64,000 nt of DNA from Hominisplanchenecus_A murintestinalis. Lineage in GTDB: Bacteria; Bacillota; Clostridia; Lachnospirales; Lachnospiraceae. The DNA lies in the NCBI RefSeq assembly GCF_943193015.1, contig NZ_CALPCM010000012.1:1-64000 (forward strand), read 5' to 3'. A program made the position numbers and the translations under genes. Below, in pieces: positions 6,458 through 14,606 of this stretch (position 1 is its first letter; the number at the start of each line of letters is the position of its first letter). Below the pieces are notes generated by a model. It did not search any database. It was given only the letters and a program-made list of their open reading frames with translations, and was not told the DNA's origin.

Positions 6458-8068
6458 TTATCTCTCGTGACGCGCATATTTCGGAAGCAGCAGCGGTGAA
6501 ACATCCCCGGATGCCACACCTGCATTTTTCAATTCTTCCGCATACGTCTCGATATGGTCGAGATTCATCGTTCCAAGTTCTACGTCCTTTGCCTTTGCGG
6601 CAGCTGCTTTTCCTGCATTCCTTCCAAATACGATAATATCCAGAAGAGAGTTGCCCATCAGACGGTTTCTGCCATGAATCCCTCCAACTGCCTCGCCTGC
6701 TACCAGAAGGTTATCGATTGCCTTTGTGAATCCCTCTCCGCCGATTTCCAGACCGCCGTTCTGATAATGAAGAGTCGGATAAATCAAAATCGGCACCTTT
6801 CTCATATCAATGCCGTAGTTCATATACATACGGAACATTGCCGGAATTCTCTTCTCGATGGTTCCTTCGCCTCCCAGAATCTCAATCATCGGAGTGTCCA
6901 GCCATACTCCCTGTTCTCCGCCCGGAACTTCTACGCCGCGGCCTTCCTTACATTCACGGATAACGCCGGACGCATTGACGTCACGGGTTTCAAGCGGATG
7001 GATATACGCCTCGCCCTCTGCATTGACAAGCTGCGCTCCTACGGAACGAACCTTCTCTGTAACAAGCGCCCCCAGAATCTGGGACGGATAAATAGCGCCT
7101 GTCGGATGATACTGGATAGAATCCTGATACAGAAGCTGTGCTCCTGCACGGTAGCCCAGAACCAGTCCGTCTGCAGTTGCGCCATAGTGGTTGGATGTCG
7201 GAAATCCCTGATAATGCATACGTCCCGCACCGCCTGTTGCGATGATAACAGTCTTTGCCTTTGCCACAAGATAGTCTCCGGTTTCCATATTCAAAAGAAC
7301 GGCTCCCGCTGCCTGGCCCTTGTCATCTTTAATCAGCTCTACTGCAGAAGTAAACTCTACGACCGGAATCTGACGGTTCAGCACTTCATCACGAAGCGTA
7401 CGCATGATTTCTGCCCCAGAGTAATCTTTCGCAGCGTGCATTCTCTTTCTGGAAGTACCGCCGCCGTGCGTGGTGATCATTCTTCCGCTCTCTTCTTTGT
7501 CAAATTCCACGCCCAGGTCGTTCAGCCATTTGATTGCATCCGGCGCTTCCATAACCAGACGCTTTACCAGCTCCGGCTTCGCAGCAAAATGTCCGCCGCC
7601 AAAAGCATCCAGATAGTGCTGTACCGGAGAGTCATTCTCCTTATCAGCCGCCTGGATGCCGCCCTCTGCCATCATGGTGTTGGCGTCTCCGATACGCAGC
7701 TTTGTCACAATCATAACGTTCGCGCCTGCTTCGTGCGCTTCAATCGCTGCGGAAGAGCCTGCGCCTCCTCCTCCGATGACCAGGACATCCACATCATAAT
7801 CCACTTTATCCAAATCAACCTTGTCTGCCAGCAGACGGCTGTTGGAGTGGAGCAGATGTACCAGCTCTTTGTTGGCCTTCTGTCCCTTGTTTGGCCCTAC
7901 CTTAATCTCCTCGAAGGCTTCTTCTTTATAATCAGGATGGAATTCCTTAAGGAGCGCATCTTTTTCATCTGCCGTCAACCGTCTCGGTTCTGTAGACATA
8001 CGTTCTTTTCTTGTGGCCTCTACCTTTTTGATAGATTCCATCATATACTCTGGATATGGTGTATACAT
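6458..8068 (-). CDS. frdA: Soluble fumarate reductase / succinate dehydrogenase-type flavoprotein
   Basis: 536 residues. An N-terminal extension of ~90 residues precedes the FAD-binding GGGGAGSSAAIEAHEAG at 99-115. Family catalytic motifs follow: HGGGTSRKRMHA, YQDSIQYHPTGA, RDVNASGVIRE and the C-terminal NRLMGNSLLDIIVFGR. This fits FrdA/SdhA/thiol:fumarate reductase A, reducing fumarate to succinate. In covalent FrdA/SdhA enzymes a His precedes the AEGG loop and bears FAD; here that position is Asn130 (DANTMMAEGG), so FAD is probably bound non-covalently. No membrane-anchor subunit is encoded, so the enzyme is probably cytoplasmic. It follows its iron-sulfur subunit by 12 bases and sits at the end of the Hdr-Flx cluster. 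L-aspartate oxidase is a relative but the context argues against it. Confidence 0.82.
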   Translation of the reverse strand: MYTPYPEYMMESIKKVEATRKERMSTEPRRLTADEKDALLKEFHPDYKEEAFEEIKVGPNKGQKANKELVHLLHSNSRLLADKVDLDKVDYDVDVLVIGGGGAGSSAAIEAHEAGANVMIVTKLRIGDANTMMAEGGIQAADKENDSPVQHYLDAFGGGHFAAKPELVKRLVMEAPDAIKWLNDLGVEFDKEESGRMITTHGGGTSRKRMHAAKDYSGAEIMRTLRDEVLNRQIPVVEFTSAVELIKDDKGQAAGAVLLNMETGDYLVAKAKTVIIATGGAGRMHYQGFPTSNHYGATADGLVLGYRAGAQLLYQDSIQYHPTGAIYPSQILGALVTEKVRSVGAQLVNAEGEAYIHPLETRDVNASGVIRECKEGRGVEVPGGEQGVWLDTPMIEILGGEGTIEKRIPAMFRMYMNYGIDMRKVPILIYPTLHYQNGGLEIGGEGFTKAIDNLLVAGEAVGGIHGRNRLMGNSLLDIIVFGRNAGKAAAAKAKDVELGTMNLDHIETYAEELKNAGVASGDVSPLLLPKYARHER

Positions 8069-8080
8069 ATTCTGCCCTCC

Positions 8081-8755
8081 TTATTTCTCTATTTCTCTCG
8101 TATTGTAAAGTTCTTTCATCTCCGTGATTGGCTTCTGCATAATCTGCTCAATCAGCTCGTCATATTCACCCTTGTTGATTTCCTCTACACGGTTTTTCAG
8201 ATGCTCTGCCTCAGGCGCAATATATTTTCCTGTGAGACGTCTTGCCAGAAGTCCTACCATCGGATGAGAAATCTCTGCCGGGCAGCGCACGGAACAGCAG
8301 CCGCAGCTTACGCAGTCAAAGGATTCTTCCGCACACTTCTCGAACTCGCCCCTCTGTGCGTATGCGATATACTGCATAACGTTCAAGTCCTGCGTACATG
8401 CCTTGGTACATGCGTTACAGCCGATGCAGCTATAAATTTCCGGGTACAGCTCCATCATAATCTGCTGGTTTGGTTTGATTTCATTGATATCATACGTTCT
8501 CTTGTCGGTCGGGAAGAACGGGATGCTTGCTACATACATTCCCTCCTCCACCTGTGTCTGGCAGGCGAGGCAGGTTTTCAACTCATTCTTGCCCTTAATT
8601 CTATAAATCGTGGCGCACGCGCCGCAGAATCCATGACGGCAGCCACAGCCCCTTTTCAGGGTGTATCCGGCATACTCCATTGCAGTCATGATGGTTAAAT
8701 CCGCGGGTACGCTATATTTCTTGCCGAAAAAATATACGTTTACCATTTTTTCCAT
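8081..8755 (-). CDS. frdB: Fumarate reductase iron-sulfur subunit, soluble type
   Basis: 224 residues. The N-terminal ferredoxin-like domain has a plant-type [2Fe-2S] motif (GCGCRHGFCGACATIYR, then KTCLAC). The C-terminal domain has CIGCNACTKACTQ and CVSCGCCSVRCP. Both last motifs keep four cysteines, suggesting two [4Fe-4S] clusters rather than the [4Fe-4S]+[3Fe-4S] pair of ordinary FrdB/SdhB. It should carry electrons between the Flx-Hdr module and the flavoprotein. I start at 8755 (MEKMVNVYFFG); the longer frame to 8809 begins with TTG inside a structured intergenic repeat and looks non-coding. AAGGA lies 13 bases upstream, a little far, so the ATG at 8746 is an alternative. Confidence 0.8.
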   Translation of the reverse strand: MEKMVNVYFFGKKYSVPADLTIMTAMEYAGYTLKRGCGCRHGFCGACATIYRIKGKNELKTCLACQTQVEEGMYVASIPFFPTDKRTYDINEIKPNQQIMMELYPEIYSCIGCNACTKACTQDLNVMQYIAYAQRGEFEKCAEESFDCVSCGCCSVRCPAEISHPMVGLLARRLTGKYIAPEAEHLKNRVEEINKGEYDELIEQIMQKPITEMKELYNTREIEK

Positions 8756-8795
8756 TGTAAGGTACCAGTCCTTTCTATATTTTATCTTCAACTCC

Positions 8796-8917
8796 GCAGT
8801 GCAGCTCAATTCCGCTTCGCTTCATTTCGCTTGAGGGCTTCGCCCTATATCGTCCAACATAAACACACATCCGTATGCAAGCATCCGTCTGTGTGTTTAT
8901 GCCGTCCGCTGCACTGC
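8796..8917. repeat. Nested palindromic intergenic element inside the operon
   Basis: A 122-base element between flxA and frdB. Its ends are a perfect 10-bp inverted repeat, GCAGTGCAGC (8796-8805) and GCTGCACTGC (8908-8917). Inside are a 12-bp stem CATAAACACACA (8858-8869) / TGTGTGTTTATG (8890-8901) with its own inner ATGC/GCAT stem, and a small AGGGC-TTC-GCCCT hairpin. There is no T run, so it is not an ordinary terminator. It resembles REP/MITE-type interspersed repeats and could act as an RNA-processing or stability element. Confidence 0.6.
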
Positions 8918-8926
8918 TCATGCCTA

Positions 8927-9781
8927 TCAATACTCCGCCGGCATTTCATCGATCTCGTCGCAGCGGAACACAGGTCCGTCTTTACAGACATATTTAGAGC
9001 CGATGTTGCAGCGGCCGCATTTTCCGATGCCGCATTTCATGCGCAGCTCCAGGGTAGTGTACACCTGCTCTTTGGAGAAGCCTACCTCCTGTAAGCCCGC
9101 CAGCGTGAACTTAATCATGATGGGCGGCCCGCACAGAAGCGCCGTCTTGTCTGTGGAAAAGCCCAGCTCTTTGACGTAGTTCGGGACAAATCCTACATGA
9201 CCGTCCCAGCCTTCCTGCTCGCGGTCAATGGTGAGGTACACGTTTACGCCCTCTGCTTTCATCCAGACTTCCTGGATTTCCTTCAACTGCACCAGATCGT
9301 CTGCGGAGCGGGAGCCATAGACAATGTCCACGGTTCCGTAGTCTGCACGGTTATCCAGCACATAATTAATCACGGAACGCAGCGGCGCAAGCCCGATACC
9401 TCCTGCGATAAACAGCAGGTTCTTTCCTTTCAGCTCGGTATCTACCGGAAAGTTATTCCCATATGGCCCGCGGACGGTAATCTCGTCGCCTACCTGGAGA
9501 CTGTGGAGATAGTCGGTCAGCACACCGCATTTCTTGATGCTGAATTCCTGATATTCTTTGTTGGTCGGTGATGAGGTGATGGAAAACATACCTTCACTGA
9601 TGCCCGGCGCGCACACCATCGCGCACTGCCCCGGCATATGCTCAAAGAGCTTTCCGCCCTCCGGCGCGTTCACGCGGAACGTCTTTACATCCGGCGTTTC
9701 CTGACGGATATCTGTAATTACGCCTACCTTTGGAATCAGCGTATCCAGTGTGTAATTTTTATGACAGGTACATTCGCTCAT
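8927..9781 (-). CDS. flxA: FAD/NAD(P)-binding oxidoreductase, FlxA-like, with [2Fe-2S] tail
   Basis: 284 residues of the ferredoxin-NADP reductase superfamily. The FAD domain is at ~15-100. The nucleotide-binding part has LLFIAGGIGLAPLRSVI and ALLCGPPIMIKFTL. A C-terminal [2Fe-2S] motif, MKCGIGKCGRCNIG with a later VCKDGPVF, is typical of AsrB/hydrogenase-gamma/dihydroorotate dehydrogenase K-type subunits. In Flx(ABCD)-HdrABC systems this subunit takes electrons from NADH. Its ATG overlaps the flxB stop by one base. Being linked to flxBCD and hdrABC makes a stand-alone sulfite reductase subunit unlikely. Confidence 0.8.
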   Translation of the reverse strand: MSECTCHKNYTLDTLIPKVGVITDIRQETPDVKTFRVNAPEGGKLFEHMPGQCAMVCAPGISEGMFSITSSPTNKEYQEFSIKKCGVLTDYLHSLQVGDEITVRGPYGNNFPVDTELKGKNLLFIAGGIGLAPLRSVINYVLDNRADYGTVDIVYGSRSADDLVQLKEIQEVWMKAEGVNVYLTIDREQEGWDGHVGFVPNYVKELGFSTDKTALLCGPPIMIKFTLAGLQEVGFSKEQVYTTLELRMKCGIGKCGRCNIGSKYVCKDGPVFRCDEIDEMPAEY

Positions 9782-10821
9782 TACTTGTCACCTCCCTGTT
9801 TCTGAAAGGCTTTGATGACCTTTACAATATTTAAGGATGCCGGGCATTTCTCCACACAGCGGCCACAGCCCACGCAGGAGTACATGCCGTCATTGTTTGC
9901 AGGGAAATACACCAGCTTGTGCATAAATCTCTGGCGGTATCTCTGCATCTGGCTGGTACGGTTATTTCCGTGAGCCATCATGGTAAAGTCTGAATACATG
10001 CAGGAATCCCAGCAGCGGTAACGTTTCACGCCGTGCCCGGTGTTATAGTCTTTGATATCATAGCACTGACAGGTCGGGCACACAAACGTACATGTCCCGC
10101 ATGCCAGACATGGTTTATAAAGTTCTTCCCAAAGCGGGGAATCAAATTTCTCAGAAAGCGCGTCTCCGTTCCATCCCTCTAAGGAGAGATTCGAATACGG
10201 CAGCTTCTCTACGATGCTGCGGATAGCGGCTTTCTCGTCCTCCACCTTCTTTTCGTCTGCATCGCCCGCAGACTCCAGAAGGTTCTCTACGTCTTTCGTC
10301 AGCGCCTCGCCTTTCTCTGTAAGGGATTTCCAGTACAGATTTCCTTCCACCATCCATGTCGCTACATCGGCGGCCGGCTCGGCACAGTCAATGCCAAACA
10401 CTTTACAGAAACAGCTTTCTTCCGGCTCATGGCATGCCATAGCCACAATAGTTCCATGATCTCTTCTTGCGGCATAAAAGGTATCTACCGGGTCTGCCAG
10501 AAATACTTTATCCAGCACCTGAACCCCCTGGACATCACATGCTTTCATCCCGAAAACCACGAATTTCTGCTCTTTTAATGCCTCCGGCTCTATCTGAATC
10601 TTCTTTCCTTCCTTTATACAGGTATACAGGTTCTCGCTCTGCGGAAAAAATGCGTCTTTCGGGGATTTTACACTTTTTAAAGTGTCCAAATCTACTTCTG
10701 CATCCTCGCTCCACACACCGAAATTCACCTGCTCTGCGGTTCTCACCGGCAGATATAATTCCTGGGATTCGGCAATTAACCGGAATAATGCCGACAGATT
10801 CTCTTTTGCTATCTTATACAT
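9781..10821 (-). CDS. flxB: 4Fe-4S dicluster electron-transfer subunit, FlxB/AsrA-like
   Basis: 346 residues. The N-terminal part resembles the HydB/AsrA beta-subunit domain (FGMKACDVQGVQVLDKVF around residues 95-112, then CHEPEESCFCKVFGIDC). The C-terminal third holds two [4Fe-4S] sites, CLACGTCTFVCPTCQC and CVGCGRCVEKCP. A charged linker rich in Glu and Lys near residues 185-205 separates the halves. It is expected to pass electrons between the NADH-oxidising FlxA and HdrA. It starts 3 bases after flxC. Its similarity to anaerobic sulfite reductase subunit A reflects shared ancestry; no sulfite reductase catalytic subunit is present. Confidence 0.77.
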   Translation of the reverse strand: MYKIAKENLSALFRLIAESQELYLPVRTAEQVNFGVWSEDAEVDLDTLKSVKSPKDAFFPQSENLYTCIKEGKKIQIEPEALKEQKFVVFGMKACDVQGVQVLDKVFLADPVDTFYAARRDHGTIVAMACHEPEESCFCKVFGIDCAEPAADVATWMVEGNLYWKSLTEKGEALTKDVENLLESAGDADEKKVEDEKAAIRSIVEKLPYSNLSLEGWNGDALSEKFDSPLWEELYKPCLACGTCTFVCPTCQCYDIKDYNTGHGVKRYRCWDSCMYSDFTMMAHGNNRTSQMQRYRQRFMHKLVYFPANNDGMYSCVGCGRCVEKCPASLNIVKVIKAFQKQGGDK

Positions 10822-10824
10822 ACA

Positions 10825-11799
10825 TTATCCCCTTTCTCCCACGATACCCGGCTCCACATCATCAAACGTGAAGTCCGTGAGCGGCCCTCTTGCTTCTGTA
10901 TCCTCGCCTGCCTGGAAATCACCGTAGAATTCATTGATATCCTTGATGAATTTCCGGTTGAACAGATGCAGAGGAATTCCCTGGGGACATACCCTGCTGC
11001 ACTCGCCACAGTCCGTACATCTTCCCGCCACATGGAACGCGCGGATGATATGGAACATCTTCTCTTCAAAGGAATCCACGTTCGCTTTCTGGGCGCTGTC
11101 GAATTTATTGCTGTCAAAGACACATTTGCGGCAGCTGCACGCCGGACAGACGTTCCTGCACGCGTTGCAGCGGATACATTTGCTCAGCTCCTTCTGGAAA
11201 AATGCAAATTTCTCTTCCGGGCTCATCGCCTCGATGCGCGCTACCTCTGTGAAGCGGTCCGCATCCTTCGTATCTTTGGACTCTCCGATGATTTCATCGT
11301 AAATCTTGTGCTCTTTGCCTTTGCACACATGGCATCTCTCCAGCATGGCGTCCGCATAGGAGCAGGTCTTTTCCCCATAAAGCGTCTGAATCGTCAGGTT
11401 ATCCGCCTCGTCGGTGATTTCCGCGCCTTTGATGCTCTCGATTCCCTTGACGCCCTGTTTTCTGATTTTCTCAATATCCAGCTTGCCTTTGCAGCCCACG
11501 CCCACGATATAGGCTTTGTCCCGGTCTACCCGGTGCTCTTTAATAAGCTGGTTAAAGCTGTATGTATCGCATGGTTTCAGGCAAACCATAGTCTTTCCTT
11601 CCAGTTTGGAAGCTTCTATCATATATTTGCTGAGGTTCGCCCCGCAGAATCCGTTGTAAACGAAATCCTCAAGGCTCTCCACGCTTTCAAAGTATGCCGG
11701 CTCCGGATTGTAGGGCAGGTCTCCGGCTTTCCAGCCGAGAACCCGTGCGACTGTTCCGTCAGCCAGCAGCTCTTTTGCACGGTTGATTACTTCCTGCAT
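10825..11799 (-). CDS. flxC: 4Fe-4S electron-transfer subunit, FlxC-like
   Basis: 324 residues. The first ~170 resemble the F420-hydrogenase/dehydrogenase beta-subunit domain (GKTMVCLKPCDTYSFNQLI, then YIVGVGCKGKLD). The second half carries CIRCNACRNVCPACSCRKC and CTDCGECSRVCPQGIP, two ferredoxin-type clusters plus extra cysteines. CHVCKGKEH may bind a further metal or cluster. The gene begins 13 bases inside the end of flxD, so the two are translationally coupled. With FlxA, FlxB and FlxD it should form the NADH-side module of a FlxABCD-HdrABC complex. FlxB and FlxC labels are assigned by order and similarity and could be swapped. Confidence 0.72.
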   Translation of the reverse strand: MQEVINRAKELLADGTVARVLGWKAGDLPYNPEPAYFESVESLEDFVYNGFCGANLSKYMIEASKLEGKTMVCLKPCDTYSFNQLIKEHRVDRDKAYIVGVGCKGKLDIEKIRKQGVKGIESIKGAEITDEADNLTIQTLYGEKTCSYADAMLERCHVCKGKEHKIYDEIIGESKDTKDADRFTEVARIEAMSPEEKFAFFQKELSKCIRCNACRNVCPACSCRKCVFDSNKFDSAQKANVDSFEEKMFHIIRAFHVAGRCTDCGECSRVCPQGIPLHLFNRKFIKDINEFYGDFQAGEDTEARGPLTDFTFDDVEPGIVGERG

Positions 11800-12230
11800 C
11801 TCAAATCCTCCAATCTTACGTTCTTGCCCAAAGAGCGGATTTTCTCTACAAACTCATTCATAGTTGTAGAAAACTTCACGCCCTCTGCCGCAGACACCCA
11901 CTCGACACGGGTACGTCCGTTTTCCACGCCGATGTAGTCCAGCATAGAAAACAGCAGCGTCATACGCCTTCTCGCGTAATAGTTTCCGGTGCTGTAGTGG
12001 CAGTCTCCCGGATGGCAGCCGCACATGATGACGCCGTCGGCTCCCTTTTCAAACGCCCGCAGGATGAACATCGGATTCACGCGGCAGGAACAGGGAACAC
12101 GGATAATCTTTACGTCCGCAGGATAGCCAAGACGGCTGCTTCCTGCCAAATCTGCGCCTGCGTAGCTGCACCAGTTACAGCAGAACGCCACGATTTTCGG
12201 TCTGAATTCTTCTTTTGCTTCTATTGACAT
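11787..12230 (-). CDS. flxD: MvhD-type hydrogenase iron-sulfur subunit, FlxD-like
   Basis: 147 residues. Cysteine motifs characteristic of the MvhD/FlxD family are present: FCCNWCSYAGADLAG, RVPCSCRVNP and CGCHPGDCHY, which together bind a [2Fe-2S] cluster. In methanogens MvhD is the contact between hydrogenase and HdrA; in bacterial Flx-Hdr it joins the NADH module to HdrA. I start at 12230 (MSIEAKEEF) because GGAGGTGG lies just upstream. The longer open frame to 12329 is the out-of-frame overlap with hdrA. It overlaps hdrA by 10 bases, again showing tight operon structure. Confidence 0.83.
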   Translation of the reverse strand: MSIEAKEEFRPKIVAFCCNWCSYAGADLAGSSRLGYPADVKIIRVPCSCRVNPMFILRAFEKGADGVIMCGCHPGDCHYSTGNYYARRRMTLLFSMLDYIGVENGRTRVEWVSAAEGVKFSTTMNEFVEKIRSLGKNVRLEDLRCRK

Positions 12231-14209
12231 ATTGCATCCACCTCCGCTAGAATCTGTCTGTTCGAGAATCCCTGCAGGTCCATAGCGCCGGACGGGCAGG
12301 CAACGGTACAAGCCCCGCATCCCTGGCACAGTGCGCTGTTGACTACCGCTAAGCGGCGCGTCTCGCGGCTTCCGTGGTCATTGACCTGTCTCTCCTCATA
12401 AGTGATGGCTCCATACGGGCATACATTCGCACAGGTGGAACATCCGTTACACAGAAGTTCGTCGGACTGCGCGGTACATGGATTGGTCATCAGCTTATCC
12501 TTTGCCAGCAGTCCGATGGCTTTTACTGCCGCCGCGCCTGCCTGGGCTACCGTCTCAGGAATATCTTTTGGCCCCTGGCATACGCCGGACAGGAAAATAC
12601 CTGCGGTCGGGGACTCTACCGGACGGAGCTTCGCATGTGCTTCCGTCAGGAAATTGTTGGTATCAATGCTGGCCGTCAACATGGTCGCAATCTTTCTCAC
12701 GCCCGGATTCGGTTCGATGGCTGTCGCCAGAACGACCATATCCGCCTCTTTTAAAATCTGCTTATTGTCCAGAAGGTCGGAACCCTGAACCAGCAGCTTT
12801 CCGTTTGGCTGAGGAATGACTTTTCCTACCTGGCCTTTGATGTAGTTGACGCCGTACTGCTCCACCGCTCTCCGGTAGAACTCGTCAAAGTTCTTGCCCG
12901 GCGTACGTACGTCAATATAGAATACCGTCACGTTTACATCCGGATATTTATCACGGATCAGCATCGCATGTTTTGCCGTATACATACAGCAGATTTTGGA
13001 ACAATATGGCTTTCCTCTGTCGTCTGAACAGCGGCTTCCCACACACTGTACGAATACCATCTCCTTCGGCGCTTTTCCGTCGGAAAGACGTTCCAGATGT
13101 CCCTTGGTCGGTCCTGCCGCATTCATAATACGTTCCAGCTCCAGGGAAGTAATGACGTCTTTGCTCTGGTTGTAAGCATACTCATCATAATTGTCCAGCT
13201 TAATCGTATCGAATCCGGTAGCAACCACGATGGCGCCGTATTTCTCTGTGATAATCTCGTCCTTCTGTGTGTAGTCAATCGCTCCTGCCTGGCAGACTTT
13301 CGAGCAGACACCACATTTTCCGGTCTTAAATTTGATACAATTCTCGGTATCGATAACCGGGACATTTGGAATCGCCTGCGCAAACGGCGTGTAGATAGCG
13401 CTTCTCGTATTCAGCCCCCGGTTAAATTCACTTGCCGCTTTCTTGGACGGACATTTCTCCTGACAGACGCCGCAGCCGGTACATTTGTCCATGTCCACAT
13501 ATCTTGCCTTTTTACGGATATCCACGGTAAAATCTCCCACGAACCCGCTTACTTTTTCCACTTCACTATATGTATGGATATGAATCTTCTCGTGTGCTGA
13601 CGCCTCCACCATCTTTGGTGTGAGGATACATGCGGAACAGTCCAGGGTCGGGAACGTCTTGTCAAGCTGTGACATCCTTCCGCCGATGCTCGGCTCCTTT
13701 TCCACGATATCGACTTCATACCCTGCATCCGCAATGTCAAGCGCTGTCTGGATGCCTGCGATACCTCCGCCGATAATCAGCGCCCTCTTGGTCACACGGC
13801 TCTCGCCGGGTTTCAGCGGTGCGTTTAAGTTTACCTTCGCGATAGCTGCCCTGGCAAGGATGACTGCTTTCTCGGTAGCCTCCTCCATATCCTTGTGAAT
13901 CCAGGAGCAGTGCTCACGGATATTTGCGATTTCCACCATGTACGGATTCAGTCCGGCTTTCTCTGCGGCCTTCCGGAATGTTGTCTCGTGCATACGCGGG
14001 GAACAGGAACATACCACGACTCCTGTCAGATTTTTCTCTTTGATGGCTGCGATGATTTTTTCCTGCCCTGCCTCAGAACACATATACTGGTAATCCTCGG
14101 CATGAACCACTCCCGGCTCCAGGAGCGTCATCTCGGCAACCTTCTTTACATCTACCGTAGCGGCGATATTGCTTCCGCAGTGGCAGACAAATACTCCTAT
14201 CCTCTGCAT
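12221..14209 (-). CDS. hdrA: HdrA-like flavoprotein, candidate electron-bifurcating subunit
   Basis: 662 residues. The N-terminal HdrA domain (VCHCGSNI, CSCSPRMHE, IREHCSW; residues ~1-110) is followed by an FAD fold with GGGIAGIQTALDIADAGY at ~147-164 and the HdrA-specific TLDCSACILTPKM at ~188-200. An inserted ferredoxin site CTGCGVCQEKCP is at 243-254, and the C-terminus has CNGCSTCANVCP and CQGCGACTVACP. In HdrABC complexes this flavin splits electron pairs between a high- and a low-potential path. Here the high-potential acceptor could be fumarate through FrdAB and the low-potential one ferredoxin; that assignment is inference. AGGAGGT precedes the ATG. Confidence 0.85.
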   Translation of the reverse strand: MQRIGVFVCHCGSNIAATVDVKKVAEMTLLEPGVVHAEDYQYMCSEAGQEKIIAAIKEKNLTGVVVCSCSPRMHETTFRKAAEKAGLNPYMVEIANIREHCSWIHKDMEEATEKAVILARAAIAKVNLNAPLKPGESRVTKRALIIGGGIAGIQTALDIADAGYEVDIVEKEPSIGGRMSQLDKTFPTLDCSACILTPKMVEASAHEKIHIHTYSEVEKVSGFVGDFTVDIRKKARYVDMDKCTGCGVCQEKCPSKKAASEFNRGLNTRSAIYTPFAQAIPNVPVIDTENCIKFKTGKCGVCSKVCQAGAIDYTQKDEIITEKYGAIVVATGFDTIKLDNYDEYAYNQSKDVITSLELERIMNAAGPTKGHLERLSDGKAPKEMVFVQCVGSRCSDDRGKPYCSKICCMYTAKHAMLIRDKYPDVNVTVFYIDVRTPGKNFDEFYRRAVEQYGVNYIKGQVGKVIPQPNGKLLVQGSDLLDNKQILKEADMVVLATAIEPNPGVRKIATMLTASIDTNNFLTEAHAKLRPVESPTAGIFLSGVCQGPKDIPETVAQAGAAAVKAIGLLAKDKLMTNPCTAQSDELLCNGCSTCANVCPYGAITYEERQVNDHGSRETRRLAVVNSALCQGCGACTVACPSGAMDLQGFSNRQILAEVDAICQ

Positions 14210-14216
14210 TCTGTGC

Positions 14217-14606
14217 TTACCTCCTGTATCTTCTGAATGCGCTGACTAAAAGCTGCTGCGGAAGCTCCGGGTCAAGAAGCTCCGGAATCTCGTCTGCCTT
14301 CAGGTAATTCTGCCCCTTCTGGCGGACGACAATCTGCCTTGCCGCATCAATCAGCTTGCCCGGCTTTACATCCCTCGGACAGCGCTCCACACATGCAAAG
14401 CATGAGAGGCATTTCCACAGGGATTTGGACTGTACCAGTGTCTCAATATCTTCATTTGCCACGTAGGAAACGAACTGATGGGGCTTGATGTCCATCTCGT
14501 TATACGCCGGACAGGTAGCGGAACACTTGCCGCATTTCATACATTTTAAAGGATTGACGCCGCTTATTTCCTTGATAAGCTCTGCCTGCTTCTTCTCTTT
14601 GCTCAT
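14217..14606 (-). CDS. hdrC: HdrC-like 4Fe-4S subunit
   Basis: 129 residues with two [4Fe-4S] motifs, CMKCGKCSATCPAYNEMD near residue 22 and CLSCFACVERCPRDVKP near 65, the usual HdrC layout. It passes electrons between HdrA and HdrB. I start at 14606 (MSKEKKQAEL): the ATGA overlaps the hdrB stop and GGAGGTGG lies upstream. The longer frame to 14711 only repeats hdrB in another frame. Length is slightly shorter than archaeal HdrC (~185), as in bacterial Flx-Hdr clusters. Confidence 0.83.
   Translation of the reverse strand: MSKEKKQAELIKEISGVNPLKCMKCGKCSATCPAYNEMDIKPHQFVSYVANEDIETLVQSKSLWKCLSCFACVERCPRDVKPGKLIDAARQIVVRQKGQNYLKADEIPELLDPELPQQLLVSAFRRYRR

Noticed and set aside
6554..8698. 714-residue open frame on the plus strand
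   Set aside because: It is the antisense of frdA and frdB, rich in Cys, His and Arg, with no ribosome site and no family pattern. The minus-strand proteins have clear motifs.
9781..11799. Anaerobic sulfite reductase operon (asrABC)
   Set aside because: FlxA and FlxB resemble AsrB and AsrA, but no sirohaem catalytic subunit is present and the context is hdrABC plus frdAB.
12221..12329. Longer version of the MvhD-like protein starting at 12329
   Set aside because: The extra 33 residues are read out of frame within hdrA; a good ribosome site supports the start at 12230.
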